A DNA stretch of 64,000 bases from Dyadobacter sp. CY312 (GTDB taxonomy: Bacteria > Bacteroidota > Bacteroidia > Cytophagales > Spirosomataceae): the NCBI RefSeq assembly GCF_021390535.1, contig NZ_JAJUXG010000017.1, positions 203,329-267,328 on the forward strand. Reading direction: 5' to 3'. A program made the translations under genes and the position numbers. Positions 43,072-53,013 of the stretch are shown here, in pieces. The notes below the pieces were generated by a model. It made no database searches, was not told the origin of the DNA, and worked only from the letters and a program-made list of their open reading frames with translations. Numbering within the stretch: position 1 is the first letter of the stretch; the number at the start of each line of letters is the position of its first letter.

Positions 43072-45906
43072 CTATTTCGTAAGGTCAAATTTCAAGCCGA
43101 CATTGAAACGGGGGCGGTAGTATTCCGCCTGCACCGTACGGGATGAAATGCTCTGGAAATAACGCAATGGTTGGTTGGTTAAATTGTTTGCTTCCGCAAA
43201 CACACGTAGGTTTTTGGTGATCTTGTAAGCGGCATTCGCATCCAGAAAAAACTGTTTGTCGTAATAGATATCATCGAAATCACTTCCGCCCAAGGCATCC
43301 AGATAAGCCGCTGTGTAGTTTGCAGAAAGTCTGGCCGAGAAACGTTTGTCTTCCCATGAAAGTGATGCGTTAAACATGTGCGGAGCAGTTCCTGGCAATG
43401 TTACGTCCGTTCTTACATCACCATCTTCGTTGTAAATTCCGTTTGCATACGATTGTGTGAAAGTATAGTTGGTATAGATTCCAAAGTTTTTCAGGAAGCC
43501 AGGAAGGAAATCAAGCTGGCGTTGGAAAGCAACTTCAAATCCAAATACGTTTACATTTTCACCATTACGAGATTGGAAGAAATCCCACTGCTCGCCTGCC
43601 GCCACCGGATTGGGTGTATTAGGGAAATCAGCAGCAAAATTTGCAGATGTATATTGCTGATTGCGATAAGTGTATATGAAATTTTTCAGGTTTTTATAAA
43701 AAGCTCCTCCTGAAATAAGACCTACCGATTCGAAATAGTTTTCTGCCATCAGGTCAAAATTCCATGCATAAGTCGCTTTCAAATCAGGATTCCCGGCTCT
43801 TATCTCTTTGTCACCAGGAATGGTGCTGATGTAAGGGGCCAAAGCATAGTAATTCGGACGAGCCAGAGCCGTGGTTGCAGCTGCACGCAGAATGAAGTTT
43901 TCAGTTGCATTGTATTTGAATGACAAACTTGGCATTACGTTCAGATAACTGTTCTTTACGCTTCTTTGTCCTGTTAATTCCTCTTCATCCTGTATCAGAT
44001 TTCCGGTGTAGTTGATGGCGGTATTTTCCAAACGTGCCCCTACGATCATTGAGAGTTTTTCGTTGAAATCCTGATCCCAGCGAACAAAACCTGCAACGAT
44101 GTTCTCCTTCGCATTGTAGTTCACTCCCAGGAATTCGCTTGGAACAGCCTCTTGTTCGAACAAAGCGGAATTGTTCAGGTTAAGTCCGCCTAAAAAACTC
44201 TTATTGGCAAACAGACCCGGAATTAAATGTGATCCTGCCTGAAAGTTATTGTCGTTCCAGTTTACCGTAGCGTTGGTACCCAGTGTTGCGAAGTCGTCTT
44301 CATTCACCGGAGAATATTCGTAGAAAATGTTATTACGGTCTTTAGTTTTCAAACGAAGCCTTCCACCCATTCTGATGCGTCCTTTCTGATCAGGAATTAC
44401 CGAGAATGGAAAACGAACATTCAATTTTGCACCGAGCTCAGTTTCCTCAGTAAAGTCGTTATTTTCACTGATTTCGTTCAGTCCGATGGACCCGGCGTCG
44501 AGACCAGCCGAGGCGAACATAGGTGATTTTGAATCACCATTGTAAACCAGTTGGTTGCCGCCTTTCCTGAAATTGATGTAACGTTCGTTCGGACGATCTT
44601 CACTTGCAGTTGAATAACTTACGGACCAGTCCATATCTACTTTTGTGCTCAGCAAATGGTCACCACGAACAGAATAATTCTGCACTTTCTGATCTTCCAG
44701 ACGCGTTCCTTTGTTGCGGCTGTTGTCAATACCACCTTTGGTTTGGCGACCGATCCGACCTTCAAATCCGGTGATGCCATTATTGTCGTCATAAACAGGT
44801 TCAATGTTGTCTATTCGCATACGATATCGATTCTCACGGTCATCGCGCCAGTTGTACATCGCATTGGCGGTAATTGTATGATTCTGACTCAATTTGAAAT
44901 CAAACGATGCCGATAAACTTCTTCTGATCCGCTGCACATCATATTTACGGATATCGGTTTCGTTGATATACACATTACCGAAATCATCTTTGGCCCAGGA
45001 AGCTTCCACATCATCAGAGCCATAATTGTTGTTGTTGTAAGATCCGCTCAATACCATTCCGATTGCATTTTTGGCAAAACGATTGGCATATACAAAGCCT
45101 CCCGTGTACAATGCTTTTCCACGAATTGGGTTGAAACCACTGGACAATGTTGCTGATAAACGCTGTCCGTTGGGTGCGGCTCTGGTAACCAAATTTACAG
45201 ACCCGCCAATTGCGTCTGCATCCATATCGGGCGTAAGTGTTTTGTTCACCTCAATGGTCGAAATCATATCCGACGGTATCAGGTCCATTTGTACACGGCG
45301 GTTGTCGCCTTCCGCGGAAGGTATCCGGTCGCCGTTCATGGTTACCGAGTTGAGTTCAGGGGCAAGTCCGCGGACAATGATGTTACGCGCTTCACCCTGA
45401 TCATTCTGCATCGTAATTCCCGGCACGCGTTTCAGGGCATCTCCAATGTTGGAGTCCGGGAAGCGACCTACCTGATCAGATGAGATGATGTTGCTGATAT
45501 TTTCATTATTACGTTGTTGATTCAGAGCCTTCGCCTGACCTTTCAGACGGTCACCCATGACCACCACCTCATTCATGTCAAGTCCGCCTTCATTCATGAT
45601 CAATTCCACAGACACGATTTCGCCAGTTTGCACGGTTACCTGCTGCGAAAAATTCTTATATCCGATATAGGTAGCTTCCAGTTTGTAGGTGCCGGAAGGG
45701 ACATTCAAAAACTCAAATTTTCCTCTCACATCTGAAATGGTGTACTGATTTCCAGGCGTAAGTTTAAGCGTTGCTCCGGGTAGAGACAGTTTCTGACCAT
45801 CCATGATATTACCCGTTATCAGCCCTTTTTGAGCAAAGGAAATAGTCGCAAAAAGCAGAAGAGCGATTGTAAGTAAGTTTCTTCCTGTAAATGTAAATAT
45901 GTTCAT
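43072..45906 (-). CDS. TonB-dependent receptor, upstream of phytase
   Basis: 944 residues from the ATG at 45906 (the longer frame adds 8 residues before the signal peptide). Signal peptide to about residue 25 (ATISFAQ); carboxypeptidase-D-like domain about 28-110; plug with GRFPDSNIGDALKRVPGITM, ARNIIVRGLAPELNSVTMNG and MDADAIGGSVNLVTRAAPNG. This is the TonB receptor class with a FDSN-like plug motif that often serves carbohydrate or phosphate-ester uptake. The barrel ends with RFNVGLKFDLTK. With the phytase behind it, import of phytate or inositol phosphates is a reasonable inference. Confidence 0.88.
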   Translation of the reverse strand: MNIFTFTGRNLLTIALLLFATISFAQKGLITGNIMDGQKLSLPGATLKLTPGNQYTISDVRGKFEFLNVPSGTYKLEATYIGYKNFSQQVTVQTGEIVSVELIMNEGGLDMNEVVVMGDRLKGQAKALNQQRNNENISNIISSDQVGRFPDSNIGDALKRVPGITMQNDQGEARNIIVRGLAPELNSVTMNGDRIPSAEGDNRRVQMDLIPSDMISTIEVNKTLTPDMDADAIGGSVNLVTRAAPNGQRLSATLSSGFNPIRGKALYTGGFVYANRFAKNAIGMVLSGSYNNNNYGSDDVEASWAKDDFGNVYINETDIRKYDVQRIRRSLSASFDFKLSQNHTITANAMYNWRDDRENRYRMRIDNIEPVYDDNNGITGFEGRIGRQTKGGIDNSRNKGTRLEDQKVQNYSVRGDHLLSTKVDMDWSVSYSTASEDRPNERYINFRKGGNQLVYNGDSKSPMFASAGLDAGSIGLNEISENNDFTEETELGAKLNVRFPFSVIPDQKGRIRMGGRLRLKTKDRNNIFYEYSPVNEDDFATLGTNATVNWNDNNFQAGSHLIPGLFANKSFLGGLNLNNSALFEQEAVPSEFLGVNYNAKENIVAGFVRWDQDFNEKLSMIVGARLENTAINYTGNLIQDEEELTGQRSVKNSYLNVMPSLSFKYNATENFILRAAATTALARPNYYALAPYISTIPGDKEIRAGNPDLKATYAWNFDLMAENYFESVGLISGGAFYKNLKNFIYTYRNQQYTSANFAADFPNTPNPVAAGEQWDFFQSRNGENVNVFGFEVAFQRQLDFLPGFLKNFGIYTNYTFTQSYANGIYNEDGDVRTDVTLPGTAPHMFNASLSWEDKRFSARLSANYTAAYLDALGGSDFDDIYYDKQFFLDANAAYKITKNLRVFAEANNLTNQPLRYFQSISSRTVQAEYYRPRFNVGLKFDLTK

Positions 45907-46157
45907 AATGCTGGTTTTGTTCGGCGACAAAGGTCACTGCTGTGTGTTACCCTTATGTTTTGTCCAGATTATGAAATTGTTAAGAGGAGATTTTTGGTTA
46001 AGTAATTATTTGATAATGAAATACATGCCAAACTTATGGTTGTGTACTACCACATGTATTTTTCTCAAAAATCGATAGTATTAGTTCCGGGATGAGCAGT
46101 AGTAACTTCGGAATTTCAGGCGTTTAATGCACATAACGAGGATGTGACTTAAGTACT

Positions 46158-46589
46158 TCACTCCGGAACCAACTCATATTCATTAATCGTATTCCCTGTC
46201 TTTTTGCTATCCGTAGTTCGCTTCAACAAGAGTCTGTCACTCGTACTGCTTGTAATATAAAACTCTACATTACCGGAGGTTTCGGTTGGAGGTGGCGTGA
46301 GGTCTTGCAGGATGAGTCTCTTATAATCTGTCGATAATGACCATGTACCCGATAACTTTCTGCCATCAACATCAGTGAAAGTTACTTTATCTATCGAACC
46401 TAAATCCAGTCGGAATCCGGAGTAGGATGGACGGGTATTTTTTGTGCTGGCCGCACTATAAACCACAATGCCGTTCTCTTTGACTGTAAGCGCTTTCCAT
46501 GTTTTACGGACATCCAGCGTGTCCACCTCTTTGGGTTGGCAGGACAATATAGACAGACAAAGTAATGCGGCAGAGATCATTTTTTTCAT
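46158..46589 (-). CDS. Small lipoprotein, lipocalin-like
   Basis: 143 residues. MKKMISAALLCLSILSC is a lipoprotein signal. The mature part has evenly spaced beta strands (VRKTWKALTVKENGIVVYSA, GTWSLSTDYKRLILQDLTP) resembling the lipocalin-like lipoproteins common in this phylum. Function unknown; no operon partner. Confidence 0.65.
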   Translation of the reverse strand: MKKMISAALLCLSILSCQPKEVDTLDVRKTWKALTVKENGIVVYSAASTKNTRPSYSGFRLDLGSIDKVTFTDVDGRKLSGTWSLSTDYKRLILQDLTPPPTETSGNVEFYITSSTSDRLLLKRTTDSKKTGNTINEYELVPE

Positions 46590-46792
46590 GAGCTAAATGT
46601 AGCAAAAAATATTTTTTGAAGAACTTGTACGTATTCGGAATCCAATCTTTTCTGATTAATAAGTCCCAAACCAGAACACAGCAGGAGAGTGAGGCGGAGG
46701 ATTCCAGTTAAATTTGAATTCAGTGTGATTTTAAGTTACAAAGCCTCACCCTGTTTGCATTGGCCATTTGGATCAAAAATTAGTTTTGTGTT

Positions 46793-46873
46793 TTTGTGCC
46801 TTGGTGGCTAAAAATAAAACGATAAGAATACGAATCTAAATTACGAGTAAAAAAACTGCCACGGATGCACGAA
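46793..46873. repeat. Imperfect inverted repeat in intergenic DNA
   Basis: TTTGTGCCTTGGTGGC (46793-46808) and GCCACGGATGCACGAA (46858-46873) match as an inverted repeat at 11 of 16 positions, 49 bases apart. The wording resembles short extragenic repeats found scattered in many bacterial genomes. The remaining 46590-46986 gap shows no gene. Confidence 0.35.
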
Positions 46874-46986
46874 TAGAGTAGATAAATTGAAGTTATTCTG
46901 TGGCTAAGAATATTTTTTGCCAGGTGTTAAAATACCAGTTGAACCAATTTTTAAGAATCAATCGATCAGATTATCAATATTATATA

Positions 46987-49707
46987 ATGAAATACAACCC
47001 AAACGTAAGCCGCAGGAAATTCGTAAAAAGTGCGATGGTAATGGCAGCCGGAATACCGGTTGCTTCGTCATTTGCAGGAAAGAATAAGCAGAAAGTGAAA
47101 GCAGCAGGACCAGTTTCTCTCAACTGGCTTGATTCCAAAGTTACTGCTGATACCATCGGAACCACCTGGGGCATACCCTGGCCAAAGGGTGCTTTGAAAA
47201 AAGATGCTCCTCTTTTACTTGAAAATCAGGATGGAAAGCAAATTCCTGTACAAACCTGGCAGACTGCACAGTGGCCCGACGGATCGGTTAAATGGACGGC
47301 GCATGCGATAGCAACGCAGGGAAATCTGGGAGGTAAACTTGTGATCAAACCGGGAAAACCGGGAGCATTTGCAAAACAAATCAAACTTTCGGAAAGCAGC
47401 AATTCCATTGATATTGACACCGGGCTTATAAGTTGCAAAATAAACAAAACAGGAAACCGGATCATCGAAACCTTGCAGCGTGGTGGTCGCACAACTGCGC
47501 AAAACGGACGTCTTGTTTTACAGGTGCAGGACAAAGCGAGTGCGGAAGCTGGTGAAAGCATTCAAACAGATTTCTTTGATGGCGATATAAAGTCGGTTAC
47601 CGTAGAGCAAAAGGGGCCACTTCGAGCGGTGATTAAAGTGGAAGGAATTCATAAAACCGGGAGTCGCAGCTTGTTGCCATTCGTGGTGCGTTTGTATTTC
47701 TACGAGGGAAGCGACGCCATCAAAATCATGCATACAATTGTATATGATGCGGATGAAAACAAGGATTTTATTAGCGGAATTGGTCTCAGGCTGAGCGTTC
47801 CATTGACTGATGAGCTGTATAACCGCCATGTCAGATTCACTGCAGAGGATAAGGGAGTATTTGCAGAAGCAATTCGCGGACTTACGGGTTTGAGACGCGA
47901 TCCAGGCAAAGCTGTGAAGGATGCTCAGACAGAAGGGAAAGCTACACCAGCCGTTGACACATTCCCGGCTACGGTGTCCAAAAGGCTTTACTACATTCCT
48001 GCATTCGGTGATTATACATTATTTCAGCCTACACCTGATGCTTTTGAAATACAAAAAAGAACCAAAAATGGTCATGCCTGGATACAGTCGGCATACGGAG
48101 GCAGGTCGTCCGGAACGGGTTACCTGGGTTCGCCTCAGGGAGGAATTTCATTTGGAATCAGGAATTTCTGGCAAAGCCATCCTGCGCAGCTGGATATCCG
48201 CAATGCGCATACAGACCTTGCAGATGTAACTTTATGGGTTTGGGCACCAAAGGCGTCGGCTATGGATCTGCGTTTTTACCATGATGGAATGGGGCAGGAT
48301 ACCTTTGAAAAGCAACGGGACGCACTGGAAATTACGTATGAGGATTACGAGCCGGAATTTGGAAGGCCGGTAGGAGTGGCTCGTACCAGTGAAATGCAGT
48401 TGCGGGTTTTAGCTGCAACACCTTCTTCGGAAGTGTTGACTGACATTGCCGCAGCGATACAAAATCCGCCCCTACTTATTGGAGATGCCAGCTACTACGC
48501 GAACACGGGTATTTTCGGAGGTGCATTCAGCGCGGTTGATAAGACAAATCCGCAGGAGGTGAAACTAGAAAGTCAGCTGGATTTTTACTTCAATTATTAC
48601 CACAAGCAGGTGGACGAACACAAATGGTACGGCTTCTGGAATTACGGTGATGTGATGCATGCGTACGATCAGGACCGGCACGTTTGGCGATATGATGTTG
48701 GTGGCTACGCGTGGGATAATTCAGAGCTGTCGACAGATCTCTGGCTGTGGTATTACTTTTTGAGAACAGGCAGAAGTGATGTTTTCCGGATGGCCGAAGC
48801 CATGACACGACATACCGGCGAAGTAGATGTTCATCACATCGGGCCATTTAGCCCACTAGGGTCGAGACATAATGTAATGCACTGGGGGTGCAGTGCAAAG
48901 CAGCTTCGGATCAGCACTGCCGCCAACCGACGTTTTTACTATTACCTCACGGCAGACGAGCGGGTGGGGGATTTGATGCGCGAGCAAATTGATGCAGACC
49001 GAACTTTGAGAACCATTATACCGGGACGGAAAATTGGACAGAAAGCGCCTGCTAATGATCCAAAGGGTGAATTGGCGAGTATTTCATTTGGAACAGATTG
49101 GGGAGCATTAGCAGCTGCATGGCTTACAGAATGGGAGCGAACGGGAAATGAAAACATGAAGACCAAACTTCTGAATTCGATGAAAACAATTGCCGGTCAG
49201 CCACACGGATTCTTTACAGGAGTATCGACGATGGATTTGAACACCGGGAAATTTATTCAGGCAGAAAAAGGAAAGTTGTCTGTATCTCATTTAAGTTCGG
49301 TATTTGGCCTTACCGAAATCTGTGCGGAATTGATCGATGTCTTTGATGTGCCGGAATTTGAAAAAGCCTGGGTGTTGTATTGTCAATTGTATAACGGCAC
49401 AGCCGAGGAGCAAAAGGCTGCACTTGGGCAGCCACTTTCAAAATTGAATCTCCGGCAGGGGCACTCGCGGCTCACGGCCTATGCTGCTTCCAGAAAAAAT
49501 GATCCAAAACTGGCGAATCGTGCCTGGGAAGAGTTCTTCGAAGGTGATGCCGGTATTAAAAATCCAACGCAAACTGTCAAACAATTAAAAGGACCAGAAG
49601 TACTTTATGCCATAGACGAAGCCCCCGGCGTTTCCACCAACGCTGTGGCTCAATGGGGACTGGCAGCAATGCAATGTCTGGCGTATGCAGGAAAAGAACT
49701 GAAATAG
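46987..49707 (+). CDS. PcRGLX/YetA-like exported protein with Tat signal
   Basis: 906 residues from the ATG at 46987; the longer frame from 46900 would put 29 residues before the Tat motif SRRKFVKSAMVMAAGIPVAS. The N-terminal domain (GTTWGIPWPKGALKKDAPLL, then VQTWQTAQWPDGSVKWTAHA) is the RIFT-barrel type of this family. A central beta-sandwich and a C-terminal alpha/alpha-toroid (HVWRYDVGGYAWDNSELSTD, HNVMHWGCSAKQLRISTAAN) follow. The family includes the exo-rhamnogalacturonan lyase PcRGLX (PL26) and YetA, so a pectin-side-chain role is possible. No other pectin genes are near, so the substrate is uncertain. Confidence 0.72.
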   Translation: MKYNPNVSRRKFVKSAMVMAAGIPVASSFAGKNKQKVKAAGPVSLNWLDSKVTADTIGTTWGIPWPKGALKKDAPLLLENQDGKQIPVQTWQTAQWPDGSVKWTAHAIATQGNLGGKLVIKPGKPGAFAKQIKLSESSNSIDIDTGLISCKINKTGNRIIETLQRGGRTTAQNGRLVLQVQDKASAEAGESIQTDFFDGDIKSVTVEQKGPLRAVIKVEGIHKTGSRSLLPFVVRLYFYEGSDAIKIMHTIVYDADENKDFISGIGLRLSVPLTDELYNRHVRFTAEDKGVFAEAIRGLTGLRRDPGKAVKDAQTEGKATPAVDTFPATVSKRLYYIPAFGDYTLFQPTPDAFEIQKRTKNGHAWIQSAYGGRSSGTGYLGSPQGGISFGIRNFWQSHPAQLDIRNAHTDLADVTLWVWAPKASAMDLRFYHDGMGQDTFEKQRDALEITYEDYEPEFGRPVGVARTSEMQLRVLAATPSSEVLTDIAAAIQNPPLLIGDASYYANTGIFGGAFSAVDKTNPQEVKLESQLDFYFNYYHKQVDEHKWYGFWNYGDVMHAYDQDRHVWRYDVGGYAWDNSELSTDLWLWYYFLRTGRSDVFRMAEAMTRHTGEVDVHHIGPFSPLGSRHNVMHWGCSAKQLRISTAANRRFYYYLTADERVGDLMREQIDADRTLRTIIPGRKIGQKAPANDPKGELASISFGTDWGALAAAWLTEWERTGNENMKTKLLNSMKTIAGQPHGFFTGVSTMDLNTGKFIQAEKGKLSVSHLSSVFGLTEICAELIDVFDVPEFEKAWVLYCQLYNGTAEEQKAALGQPLSKLNLRQGHSRLTAYAASRKNDPKLANRAWEEFFEGDAGIKNPTQTVKQLKGPEVLYAIDEAPGVSTNAVAQWGLAAMQCLAYAGKELK

Positions 49708-49747
49708 GTGTGAATAGTGAAAAGTAAAAACCGGGTCGGTAAGGAGT

Positions 49748-49787
49748 AAAAGTGAGATGATCTTCTATGGTCATTCATCTCACTTTT
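49748..49787. terminator. Bidirectional intrinsic terminator
   Basis: AAAAGTGAGATGA (49748-49760) pairs with TCATCTCACTTTT (49775-49787), followed by T; lies between convergent genes. Confidence 0.75.
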
Positions 49788-49796
49788 TACTTCTCA

Positions 49797-50594
49797 CTAA
49801 AAAGGTATTTTTCCTGCAAAATCAATGGCAACTTCTTTGTCTTTGACCACGGCCATAAATCCGCTTTTGTGTCTGAAAACAAATCCTTCACAGTTTTCAA
49901 CATTTTCCGGTACCTGACCCAAGGTCGTATCCCGGCTGTTGATCTGCCATCCATTGGCATGAGGCATTACGGCAAATAAATGCTCTTTTTTGTTTTTCCA
50001 AACGGAAGAATGTTCTTCAAAAATAGCCACATTGTTGGCCAACACAATACGCTGCGCATATGCTGCTTCCGACCGCGCTTTTTTAGTAGCAGAATTGATC
50101 TCATTGTCAATAATCAAAGAGGCAAAATCCAGAGCTTTTCCGAACTGAATCAATTGCTCATTAGCGTCAGTAACTTCTCTGTTAAATCCTCCGATTAAAC
50201 CCGAGGCATTGCGGAACCCTCTTGGCAACAAATCCCAGGTTGCAAAAATGTTATCACGGTTGGTATCTATTGAATCAATACTGGCAATGAAATTCTCGAA
50301 ATAGGGTTGCGCTTCTTCCGGGCAAATCAGGTTTTTAAATTGATTGTATATCAAACCAGCTGACGATTGCAGACTCATATCCTGATGGTGATCAAAATTG
50401 AGCATAGCTGGGTCATATACACCGCCAACATCAATTACTGCAACTGCCGGATCAGCAATGGAAGCATTCAAAATTTCAGGATTCCGTGTGCGGATGAGGT
50501 CCACATCGAAACCTGCTTTCTTTAACATTGCCACAGCCACAACTTCGTCGGCGTGGAATGAGGTATCATGGGTAATCACTTTTAAATAATTCAT
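49797..50594 (-). CDS. MYG1-family (UPF0160) DHH hydrolase
   Basis: 265 residues. THDTSFHADEVVAVAMLKKA at the start and the metal-binding MLNFDHHQDMS motif place it in the MYG1 family of the DHH superfamily. GLIYNQFKNLICPEEAQPYF and the acidic residues at SIDSIDTNRDN also fit. Eukaryotic MYG1 is a 3'-5' RNA exonuclease. The bacterial protein is shorter (MYG1 proteins are about 290-340 residues) and its role is not established. Metal-dependent cleavage of nucleic acid or nucleotides is likely. It has no clear partner gene. Confidence 0.82.
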   Translation of the reverse strand: MNYLKVITHDTSFHADEVVAVAMLKKAGFDVDLIRTRNPEILNASIADPAVAVIDVGGVYDPAMLNFDHHQDMSLQSSAGLIYNQFKNLICPEEAQPYFENFIASIDSIDTNRDNIFATWDLLPRGFRNASGLIGGFNREVTDANEQLIQFGKALDFASLIIDNEINSATKKARSEAAYAQRIVLANNVAIFEEHSSVWKNKKEHLFAVMPHANGWQINSRDTTLGQVPENVENCEGFVFRHKSGFMAVVKDKEVAIDFAGKIPF

Positions 50595-51080
50595 ACAGCA
50601 AATAAACTCAAACTACGGCTATCCACAATTTTTTAATCCCAGGTGTAGCCCGCTTTTTTAAGTAGTCCATAGCAAAACCAAGCTCAGCAGTGCATGGGAA
50701 TTTGAGCTGTTTTCCCTTTGTGCGGTGTGCAATTCTCATTCTGTCCCATTTAGTCACGAATCCGGTTCAAATTGCACATGCATATCCTGGATTATTTGTT
50801 GTAACATTCCTCATATCTTGTTATTTACAGCATTAAAGGTGTTGATACATAAGTACTTATTCTTAATCCCGCGAACACATTAGCAAATGTGAACTGCAAT
50901 TGAGGCAAGCAGTTGGTCCGTTTTTGCACATAGCACAGGCAATCGTCGTGCTTTTTGGCATAAAAATTATAGGCAATTGCTGGTAACAACCTGAATTGAA
51001 TGGCTCATTTCGGTAGATATGGAGCCTGTCCAATTCATCCACATCTAACTTTTTTTCTCAACTATTTTAAAATTTTACCC
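50595..51080. other. Intergenic region, no gene seen
   Basis: The 486 bases between the divergent MYG1-like and T9SS-substrate genes contain no supported frame, RNA gene or clear consensus promoter. A frame extending the next gene upstream to 51000 lacks a signal peptide at its start and is not used. Confidence 0.6.
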
Positions 51081-52184
51081 ATGAAAAAAATTTTGTTAAA
51101 CTATTGTTTTGCCATTGTTGCTCTGGTCGTCACCACGAGCATCAGTTGGGCACAGGGAGAGCTGGCAGGAATACAGTATCGCAACATTAAGGTTGCTGAT
51201 AATGGACAAAGTTTCAGTATGGAAATCTGGGGTTATTCGGTGGAACCCGGGTATACAACAGCAGCGGCACCATGGAGCAACTTCACCATACGAATGGATC
51301 TGAATCTGGTAGGAGGAGCAACCGCAATTGGTACGTTGGGTCCACAAAATATCACTTTTGGACTTGCAACAGCAGGTTCTTTAACTTCTAATCCTCCCGG
51401 AGCCGGTGATATCACGAAGCCAAGATTGGGCATCAACCTCGACAGAGGTACAGGAGCAAACCTGACAGCCGCGCCTCAAAGACTTGCCACAGTTACGATC
51501 CCTGTTACGGGTGGCCAGGTAACTTCCGCATCAGTAGCTTTCACACGACCCAACGCCGAAGTTACCGGCTCCTATTGGAAGAGTTCAAAAGCAGGTGAAG
51601 AGAACGTGCTGAGAGCTATTCAGGTTTCTCCTGAGACATCTCTGCCTGTGACGCTTACATCATTTAAAGTAAGCAAAGAAGGTACTTCACTCGCGCAGCT
51701 CAACTGGACAACTACACAGGAAGCAAATTCCAGTCATTTTGAAATTGAACGCAGTGGAAATGCCAGCGACTGGCAGGTACTGGGAAGAAAGGAGTCTTCA
51801 AAGAACAGCAGCCAGTTGGTGAATTACAACTTTACAGATGTTACTCCGATCAGTGGCATGAACTATTACAGACTAAAAATGGTGGATCTTGACGGAACAT
51901 TCGCCCACAGTCGTGTGGAAAGTATCAACTTTGGTGAATATGCAGACAGAGCTATTACGGTTTTTCCTAACCCGGTTTCGGACGTCTTGTATCTGAATGA
52001 TCTGGATGTAGCCTCAATGAAGGAAGTGGCACTTATCAGTGCAGACGGTATTGTTGCGTATCAATCTAACAACATCACCACAGAAGGGATATCTGTCAAA
52101 AATCTGATAGATGGTCTTTACATCGTAAAAGTTACCCGCGCGGACGGCTCACTGAGCAACCACCGAGTACTAATTACCCGTTAG
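51081..52184 (+). CDS. Secreted protein with type IX (T9SS type A) sorting domain
   Basis: 367 residues from the ATG at 51081, which gives a proper signal peptide (to about residue 24, ISWAQG). The middle is beta-rich (NITFGLATAGSLTSNPPGAG). From LPVTLTSFKVSKEGTSLAQL onwards there is a fibronectin-III-like domain. The last 75 residues (TVFPNPVSDVLYLNDLDVAS to GLYIVKVTRADGSLSNHRV) are a type A T9SS C-terminal domain that directs transport across the outer membrane. The function of the passenger is unknown. The collagen-like lipoprotein gene follows 64 bases later. Confidence 0.85.
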   Translation: MKKILLNYCFAIVALVVTTSISWAQGELAGIQYRNIKVADNGQSFSMEIWGYSVEPGYTTAAAPWSNFTIRMDLNLVGGATAIGTLGPQNITFGLATAGSLTSNPPGAGDITKPRLGINLDRGTGANLTAAPQRLATVTIPVTGGQVTSASVAFTRPNAEVTGSYWKSSKAGEENVLRAIQVSPETSLPVTLTSFKVSKEGTSLAQLNWTTTQEANSSHFEIERSGNASDWQVLGRKESSKNSSQLVNYNFTDVTPISGMNYYRLKMVDLDGTFAHSRVESINFGEYADRAITVFPNPVSDVLYLNDLDVASMKEVALISADGIVAYQSNNITTEGISVKNLIDGLYIVKVTRADGSLSNHRVLITR

Positions 52185-52248
52185 TTTTAAAGTAATATCC
52201 TCAATACATCTATTATTGTTTCATTTCACTATCTAAATTTTTAATGAT

Positions 52249-52839
52249 ATGTTAAAAAAAATATCCCTTGTAGCATATTTCGGTCTTGCGCTTTTACTTA
52301 TGAATTGTAAAGGTGACGACGGTGCAGTTGGGCCTGCGGGTGCAGCAGGAGCAAAAGGCGATACAGGAGCTACGGGGCCTGCGGGCGCAAAGGGAGACAC
52401 TGGTGTGAGCGGAGCAGCGCGTTATTATGCTTCGGGTATTGATACAACAGATGCCAAAGGCTTTTTTTACAAAGTTATTGAAGCAAAAACAGCTGCCGAT
52501 GAAGCATTTTGGGAAGAGGCAGTTGTGCTGGCTTTTGTGAAAACCAATGGCGTTTACTGGTCCCTGCCAGGAACTGTAAGTTTCCCGGGAGGAGCAGAAA
52601 GTACGTTTGGCTACTACCATGGTTATTCAGAAAAGGTATTTTACGCTGAAATTTTCCAGAAAGACTGGACCGGCAAAACGGCTGAGAACACAGTTCCCCC
52701 TGCCAGAATCGTTCAGGATGTGAGAATTGTCGCAATTCCGGCGTCGGCCATGAGAATGAGTGCAACAGTTAACTGGAAAAGTCTTGACGAAACCCTTAAA
52801 GCTTTGGGACTTTCAGAAAGTGACTTAAAAGTTCTCTAA
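52249..52839 (+). CDS. Collagen-like lipoprotein
   Basis: 196 residues. The lipobox cysteine is near residue 20 (LLLMNC). Directly after it come 12 consecutive Gly-X-Y triplets (GDDGAVGPAGAAGAKGDTGA, continuing through GAKGDTGVSGAA), a collagen-like rod. The C-terminal domain (about residues 57-196) has no family I recognise; it contains FYKVIEAKTAADEAFWEEAV and ARIVQDVRIVAIPASAMRMS. A short triple helix would lift the C-terminal domain off the membrane as a trimer. The DNA of the repeats shows near-duplicate units. Confidence 0.85.
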   Translation: MLKKISLVAYFGLALLLMNCKGDDGAVGPAGAAGAKGDTGATGPAGAKGDTGVSGAARYYASGIDTTDAKGFFYKVIEAKTAADEAFWEEAVVLAFVKTNGVYWSLPGTVSFPGGAESTFGYYHGYSEKVFYAEIFQKDWTGKTAENTVPPARIVQDVRIVAIPASAMRMSATVNWKSLDETLKALGLSESDLKVL

Positions 52840-52884
52840 GTGTTATGAAAAATTCTTTATCCTGAACTTTTTAAGGTTCAGTAC

Positions 52885-52915
52885 AAGGCGTTCCGAATAC
52901 CGGGACGCCTTTTTG
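52885..52915 (+). terminator. Intrinsic terminator
   Basis: AAGGCGT (52885-52891) pairs with ACGCCTT (52905-52911), followed by TTTT. Confidence 0.65.
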
Positions 52916-52944
52916 TTGCAAAAATGTTGTGAAATTCGGGCGTG

Positions 52945-52958
52945 TTGATCTGGATCAA
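52945..52958. promoter_or_regulatory. FNR/Crp-type operator
   Basis: TTGATCTGGATCAA is an exact TTGAT-N4-ATCAA palindrome, 55 bases before the DUF2798 start. The near -7 match CATCTTTG at 52981-52988 would put its centre about 40 bases before transcription start, a classic activator position. The Crp/Fnr gene it precedes could be autoregulated; the binding protein is inferred. Confidence 0.6.
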
Positions 52959-53013
52959 TGTTTAGGACTTTTGAAGAGCGCATCTTTGCATTTCAATTAA
53001 TTATACGTTTGTA

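Noticed and set aside
53004..53011. TACGTTTG as a -7 promoter element
   Set aside because: It ends 2 bases before the ATG, so transcription would begin inside the gene.
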